This document shows, piece after piece, positions 32,527 through 36,723 of a stretch of 36,723 nucleotides of DNA (the first letter of the stretch is position 1; each line of letters begins with the position of its first letter). Made by a program: the position numbers and the translations under genes. Below the pieces are notes generated by a model. The model saw only the letters and a list, made by a program, of their open reading frames with translations. It did not search any database and was not told the origin of the DNA. The stretch is from Planctomycetaceae bacterium (GTDB lineage Bacteria > Planctomycetota > Planctomycetia > Pirellulales > UBA1268): contig JAJTED010000020.1 of assembly GCA_021300535.1 (NCBI GenBank), positions 1 through 36,723 of the forward strand, given 5' to 3'.

Positions 32527-34563
32527 ATGGCAGACCGTGATTCCACCGGCGCGACCGGCGGCTGGCGTTCGTTCCTCACCAACCCGCTGCTCCTCGCCCT
32601 CCTTGGCGTGTCGCTGATTCCCATGGCGTTCATGGGCATGCTGCGGCAGGAGCTCTCCGTGCTCGCCGAGGGCCGGATGTGCCTCGAGTCGCTCCGCGAC
32701 TTGACCGCCGGCCTGGCCACGCTGCGGGCCGACAACAAGGTGGACGACAAGGCCCTGGCGGCCGCCCGCCGCGACCTCGAAGCCTTCTACGTCGGTGATT
32801 TTGCGACGGAGTTCCGCCGCCGCTCCGCCGAAGTCGTCGATGTCCGGCCGCTGTGCCATGCCCTCGACGACGACTCGGCCTACGCCCAGTATCTCTACAT
32901 TCGCAACAATCCGAATCCGATCGGGTCGAAGTACCTCCTCGACACGGCCGATGATGCTTCCACGTACTCCAAGTTTCACGCCAAGTACCATCCGTTCTTC
33001 CGTGGCGTGGTGGAGAAGTACGGTATCTCCGACGTGTTCCTGATCGACGGCCCGTCGGGCAAGGTGGTCTACAACGTCTCGAAGGAGGCGGACTTTGGCG
33101 GCCCGCTGCGCGAGGGCCCCCTCGCCTCCTCGAGCCTCGGGGTGGCATTCCTCCAGGCAGTGTCGTCCGGACGACGCGATGCCGTGGCTTTCGGACAGTT
33201 CCAGCGGTATCTGCCGTCGTGCAACGAGCCGGCGAGCTTCATGGCGGCACCGATCTACGAGGGCCGCACGCTCGTGGGCGCGGTCGCCTTCCAGGTGCCG
33301 CTCGACAAGACCAACACGATCATCGGCGAGACCACGGGCATGGGGCGGACCGGCGAGACGTACGCCGTCGGCCCCGACCGGCTGTTTCGCAGTGATTCCC
33401 GGTTCACCAAGGAGATGGGAGCCAAGACCACGATCATCAACCCCGACTTCAAGGTCGACACGCCCGCCGTCCGCTCGGCGATCGACGAGGGCAAGTCGGG
33501 CGCGGCCGAGGCCGTCGACTACCGCGGCGTGCCGTCGCTCGTCGCCTGGCGGCCGGTCACGATCCACCGCGACGCGACCGGCCGAGGCGACATCCGTTGG
33601 GCCCTGCTCTCGGAAATCGACACGGCCGAGGTGTTTCAGCCCGTCAACCGCCTGCTGAAACTCGGCCTCACGGTGTTCGGGCTCACGTCCGCGGCCGTGC
33701 TCGCCGTGTCGACGCTCATCGCCCGCCGCCTGACCCGGGAGGCCCAGCGGCAGGCGGCCCTCGTCGGCGGCATCGTCGACAACACCCACGCCCTGGCGAG
33801 CTCGTCGGAGGAACTCACGAGCGTCAGCCAGCAGATGAGCGCCGCGGCGGAGCAGACGACGGCCCAGGCCAACCTGGTTTCGGCCGCCGCGGAACAGGTC
33901 AGCGGCAACACGCGGACGGTGTCGGGCTCGATCGAGAATCTCGTGGCCAGCATCCACGAGATCACCAAGAACGCCCAGGACGCCGCCAGCACCGCCCGCA
34001 AGGCGGTGGAGATGGCGTCCGCGACATCCGGCACGATGGCCGCCCTGGGTCGCTCCAGCCAGGAGATCGGCGCGGTGATCAAGGTGATCACGTCGATCGC
34101 CGAGCAGACGAACCTCTTGGCCCTCAACGCCACGATCGAGGCCGCCCGCGCGGGCGAGGCGGGCAAGGGCTTCGCCGTGGTGGCCAGCGAGGTCAAGGAA
34201 CTGGCCCGCGACACCGCCAAGGCCACCGAGGAGATCGGCGGGCGGATCGAGTCGATGCAGGGCGACACGCAGCGGGCCGTCGAGGCGATCGCGGAGATCG
34301 GGGCGGTCATCGAACGGATCGACACCCTGCAGACGAAGATCGCCGCGGCAGTCGAGGAGCAGTCGGTGACGACCGGTGAGATCAGCCGCAACATCTCCGA
34401 GGCCACCACCGGCACCTCGGAGATCGCGGAGAACATCGTCCAGGTCGCACAGGCGGCCCAGAGTACGGCCGAAGGCGCGTCGAACACGCAGGTTTCGTCG
34501 CAGGAACTGGCCCGGATGGCCCAGGCTCTGCAACGGCTGGTCGAAGAATACAAGAAGAATTGA
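32527..34563 (+). CDS. Methyl-accepting chemotaxis protein with periplasmic sensor
   Basis: The 678-residue receptor has a first membrane helix ([19 protein letters not shown], about 20-40), a periplasmic region of about 300 residues, and a second helix ([20 protein letters not shown], about 378-398). The periplasmic part has double-Cache features such as [18 protein letters not shown] and [19 protein letters not shown]. The cytoplasmic coiled coil carries the invariant tip [20 protein letters not shown] and [22 protein letters not shown] module is not obvious after the second helix. Methylatable Glu/Gln pairs are likely but unassigned. No NWETF-type CheR tether is present: the chain ends RLVEEYKKN. 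The ligand is unknown. It lies 32 bases after cheW and just before cheB. Confidence 0.94.
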   Translation: MADRDSTGATGGWRSFLTNPLLLALLGVSLIPMAFMGMLRQELSVLAEGRMCLESLRDLTAGLATLRADNKVDDKALAAARRDLEAFYVGDFATEFRRRSAEVVDVRPLCHALDDDSAYAQYLYIRNNPNPIGSKYLLDTADDASTYSKFHAKYHPFFRGVVEKYGISDVFLIDGPSGKVVYNVSKEADFGGPLREGPLASSSLGVAFLQAVSSGRRDAVAFGQFQRYLPSCNEPASFMAAPIYEGRTLVGAVAFQVPLDKTNTIIGETTGMGRTGETYAVGPDRLFRSDSRFTKEMGAKTTIINPDFKVDTPAVRSAIDEGKSGAAEAVDYRGVPSLVAWRPVTIHRDATGRGDIRWALLSEIDTAEVFQPVNRLLKLGLTVFGLTSAAVLAVSTLIARRLTREAQRQAALVGGIVDNTHALASSSEELTSVSQQMSAAAEQTTAQANLVSAAAEQVSGNTRTVSGSIENLVASIHEITKNAQDAASTARKAVEMASATSGTMAALGRSSQEIGAVIKVITSIAEQTNLLALNATIEAARAGEAGKGFAVVASEVKELARDTAKATEEIGGRIESMQGDTQRAVEAIAEIGAVIERIDTLQTKIAAAVEEQSVTTGEISRNISEATTGTSEIAENIVQVAQAAQSTAEGASNTQVSSQELARMAQALQRLVEEYKKN

Positions 34564-34612
34564 TCGCGGCCCATGACCGGCCGCGGCCGGTCGGGACAGG
34601 GAGGATCCCGTC

Positions 34613-36061
34613 GTGCGTGCCCTCGTGGTGGACGATTCGAAGCCGGCCCGGAGCATCGTCGCCCGAACGCTGGGCGACCTGCGGTTCGACTGCACCGAGG
34701 CCGGCAACGGGCAGGAGGCGCTGGCCGCCCTCGCGGCGGGCGGCAGGCCCGACCTGATCACCGTCAACTGGCACATGCCGGTGATGGACGGGATCGAGTT
34801 CGTCCGGCGGCTGCGGCGCGAGCCGGCCTACCGCAGTCTGCCGATCCTGATGATCTCCACGGAGCACGAGCAGGAGCGGATCGCGGTCGCGCAGCAGGCG
34901 GGCATCGACGACTACCTCGCGAAGCCGTTCACCGCCGCGGCGTTCACCCGCAAGCTCGTCGACCTGGGCGTGGTGGCCGCGCCGGCGCCGACGGCCCGTC
35001 GCGAGCCGATCGGCGTGCTGATCTGCGACGATTCGGCCACCATCCGTGGCATCCTCTCCGCGACGCTCGGCGCCGACCCGGAGATCAAGGTCACGGGGGC
35101 CGCCGACAATGGCGCCGCCTGCCTCGACATGATCCCGACGACTCGGCCCGATCTGGTGCTCCTCGACGTCGAGATGCCGGTGATGGACGGGATCACGACG
35201 CTCCGCGAGATCCGCCGCCGGTTCGGCAAGCTGCCCGTGGTGATGTTCTCGAGCCTGACCGAGCGGGGCGCGAAGGCGACGGTCGACGCCCTGCTCGCCG
35301 GCGCGAACGATTACGTCGCCAAGCCCGCCGGGCTCGGCGCCACCGATGTCGCCGCGCGGATCCGCACGGACGTGATCGGCCGCATCAAGGCCATCGTGCC
35401 ACGGGGGTCCGGCGGCGGACGCGAGTCGGCCAGGCCCGCGAGCGGCCCGCCGGCTCCACTCCGCGGCTCGCGGCAGGAGCGGATCCAGGGCGTCGTCGTC
35501 GCGGTCTCCACGGGCGGCCCGACCGCCTTGGCCGAGGTGCTGCCGGCGTTCGTGCCCGACGCCCGCGTGCCGATCCTCGTGGTCCAGCACATGCCGGCCT
35601 TCTTCACGGCGCACCTCGCCGAACGGCTGGCGAAGGCGGGCGGCTTGCCGGTCCGTGAAGCCGTCAACGGTGAACCGGTCCGGCCCGGCGAGGTGCTGCT
35701 CGCCCCCGGCGGCCGCCACATGGAACTCGCCGGCGATGCAACGCAGCCGCGGATCCGACTCACCGACGAGCCGCCGGAGAACTCCTGCCGCCCGGCGGCC
35801 GACGTGCTCTTCCGCTCGGCCGCCCGACTGTGGGGCGCGGGCACGCTGGGCGTGGTCCTCACCGGCATGGGTCGCGACGGCCTGGCCGGCTCCCGGACGA
35901 TCGTGGCGGCCGGTGGCGGCGTGATCGCCCAGGACGAGTTCTCCAGCGTCGTCTGGGGCATGCCGGGCGAGGTCGTGCGGGCGGGGCTCGCCGACAGCGT
36001 GCTGCCGCTGTCACAGGTCGGCGTCGAGGTCGCCCTGCGGCTCAAGAGGCGCGGCGGCTGA
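34613..36061 (+). CDS. cheB: CheB methylesterase with extra N-terminal pseudo-receiver
   Basis: CheB removes receptor methyl groups and deamidates glutamines. This 482-residue protein is longer than usual because a second receiver is fused in front. Residues 1-120 form receiver 1, with the acidic pair Asp7-Asp8, Ser82 and Lys104, but Asn52 (VNWHMPVMDG) where the phospho-acceptor Asp should be. Residues about 130-250 form receiver 2, with Asp185 in LLDVEMPVMDG intact. Residues about 290-478 are the methylesterase with the triad Ser299 (VSTGG), His326 (VQHMP) and Asp422 (GMGRDGLAG). So receiver 2 and the esterase look active, while receiver 1 cannot be phosphorylated in the ordinary way. GTG 34613 is supported by GGGAGG 8 bases upstream. 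It follows mcp and precedes cheR. Confidence 0.95.
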   Translation: MRALVVDDSKPARSIVARTLGDLRFDCTEAGNGQEALAALAAGGRPDLITVNWHMPVMDGIEFVRRLRREPAYRSLPILMISTEHEQERIAVAQQAGIDDYLAKPFTAAAFTRKLVDLGVVAAPAPTARREPIGVLICDDSATIRGILSATLGADPEIKVTGAADNGAACLDMIPTTRPDLVLLDVEMPVMDGITTLREIRRRFGKLPVVMFSSLTERGAKATVDALLAGANDYVAKPAGLGATDVAARIRTDVIGRIKAIVPRGSGGGRESARPASGPPAPLRGSRQERIQGVVVAVSTGGPTALAEVLPAFVPDARVPILVVQHMPAFFTAHLAERLAKAGGLPVREAVNGEPVRPGEVLLAPGGRHMELAGDATQPRIRLTDEPPENSCRPAADVLFRSAARLWGAGTLGVVLTGMGRDGLAGSRTIVAAGGGVIAQDEFSSVVWGMPGEVVRAGLADSVLPLSQVGVEVALRLKRRGG

Positions 36062-36078
36062 CGCCGCGCGGAGCCGCG

Positions 36079-36723
36079 ATGAAGGTCGCCGCGGCCCAGT
36101 TCGACTACCTCCGCGGGCTGCTGCGCCGCCGGACGGGCGTGTGCATCGACGAGTCGAAGCACTACCTCGTGGTCGCCCGCCTGATGCCGATCGTCAAGCA
36201 GCGGAAGATTCCCAGCCTCGAGACGCTCATCGACCGTGTTCGCCAGGGCGTCGATCCGACGCTCGAGAAGGACGTGCTGTGCGCCATGATGACGCACGAG
36301 ACGTCATTCTTCCGGGACCGCGCGCCGTTCGAGGCGCTGCGGGCCGTGCTCGCCAACCTCGTGCCGCGTCGCTCCGCCGAGCGACAGCTCACGCTCTGGT
36401 CGGCCGCCTGTTCGACCGGGCAGGAGCCCTACAGCATGGCCCTGGTGCTCCTCGAGCACTTCCGCGACCTCCTGGCCACGTGGCGCATCCGGATCATCGC
36501 CACGGACTTCTCGGAGCCGATCCTGGCCCGGGCCCGGGAAGGCGTGTACAGCGACCTGGAAACCAATCGCGGCCTGCCACCCACGCTCTTGAAGAAGTAT
36601 TTTCGGCCCCTCCAGGGCCGGTGGAGCATCGTGCAGGAATGCCGCCAGCTCGTCGAGTTTCGCCACATCAATCTCACCGGCACCTGGCCGATGATGCCGC
36701 TGGCCGACGTCGTCTTCCTGCGG
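36079..36723 (+). CDS. cheR: CheR receptor methyltransferase, 3' end outside window
   Basis: CheR methylates glutamates of the receptor using S-adenosylmethionine. The 215 visible residues have the N-terminal helical domain (QFDYLRGLLRRRTGVCIDES), the family motif MTHETSFFRDRAPFEAL, the SAM-binding WSAACSTGQEPYSMALVL, then ATDFSEPILARAREGVYSDL, KKYFRPLQGRW and the strand ADVVFLR at the window edge. The frame has no stop before 36723, so only the last portion is missing. ATG 36079 is 17 bases after the cheB stop. With cheB it supplies the adaptation arm of this chemosensory operon. Confidence 0.95.
   Translation, partial: MKVAAAQFDYLRGLLRRRTGVCIDESKHYLVVARLMPIVKQRKIPSLETLIDRVRQGVDPTLEKDVLCAMMTHETSFFRDRAPFEALRAVLANLVPRRSAERQLTLWSAACSTGQEPYSMALVLLEHFRDLLATWRIRIIATDFSEPILARAREGVYSDLETNRGLPPTLLKKYFRPLQGRWSIVQECRQLVEFRHINLTGTWPMMPLADVVFLR

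Overview
The window is about 37 kb of GC-rich bacterial DNA that most likely comes from a planctomycete, probably Pirellulales-like. The reasons are a PVC-type cytochrome/beta-propeller/HEAT protein, a small planctomycete-style DNA-binding protein, a DUF3500 protein, several very large secreted proteins without catalytic motifs, and a formylmethanofuran:H4MPT formyltransferase, a gene found in planctomycetes and methylotrophs. There are no tRNA or rRNA genes, no CRISPR array, no phage genes and no intact insertion sequence.

Layout. 1-423 is the tail of an unrecognised gene. 591-4890 is the translation cluster infC-rpmI-rplT-pheS-pheT. infC starts at ATC, a REP-like palindrome lies between rpmI and rplT, and the 5' end of pheT is damaged. 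5059-5738 is a vapBC toxin-antitoxin pair whose promoter carries two 15-bp direct repeats 21 bp apart. 5929-9800 is a coupled pair of secreted repeat-type proteins. 9938-10966 is a secreted alpha/beta hydrolase, followed by what looks like the wreck of a sulfatase-modifying-factor (FGE) domain at 11092-11278. 11357-19580 is a tightly packed plus-strand run: a PVC cytochrome protein, a leucine-rich-repeat lipoprotein, a DUF3500 protein, a mutarotase-like protein and an SMP-30 lactonase. It converges on a minus-strand SDR dehydrogenase plus MFS sugar porter (21901-19600), which together suggest uptake and oxidation of a sugar or sugar acid. 25376-22030 (minus) holds Ftr and a DUF11 envelope protein. 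25503-27764 is a large secreted protein of unknown role. 28825-27812 (minus) is ribD, which lacks its true N-terminus. 28912-29238 is the small DNA-binding protein.

29239-29846 has no gene but is full of structure: two adjacent perfect hairpins, then two inverted copies of the REP-like element also seen at 1471-1511. From 29847 to the right edge runs a chemosensory operon cheA-cheW-mcp-cheB-cheR with no free-standing cheY. Its cheA is split by a frameshift that fits a 20-nt deletion between short direct repeats. Its cheB carries an extra N-terminal receiver domain in which the phospho-acceptor Asp is Asn.

The strongest observations are the Asn-substituted receiver fused to CheB, the broken cheA, pheT and ribD genes, the ATC-started infC, the three-copy REP-like family and the vapBC operator. 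I did not find a clear, wholly new multi-gene system. The nearest candidates are the packed secreted operon at 11357-19580 and the unusual chemosensory operon. Three core genes are damaged, two of them by short in-gene losses, so a sequencing or assembly cause should be excluded before biology is inferred.
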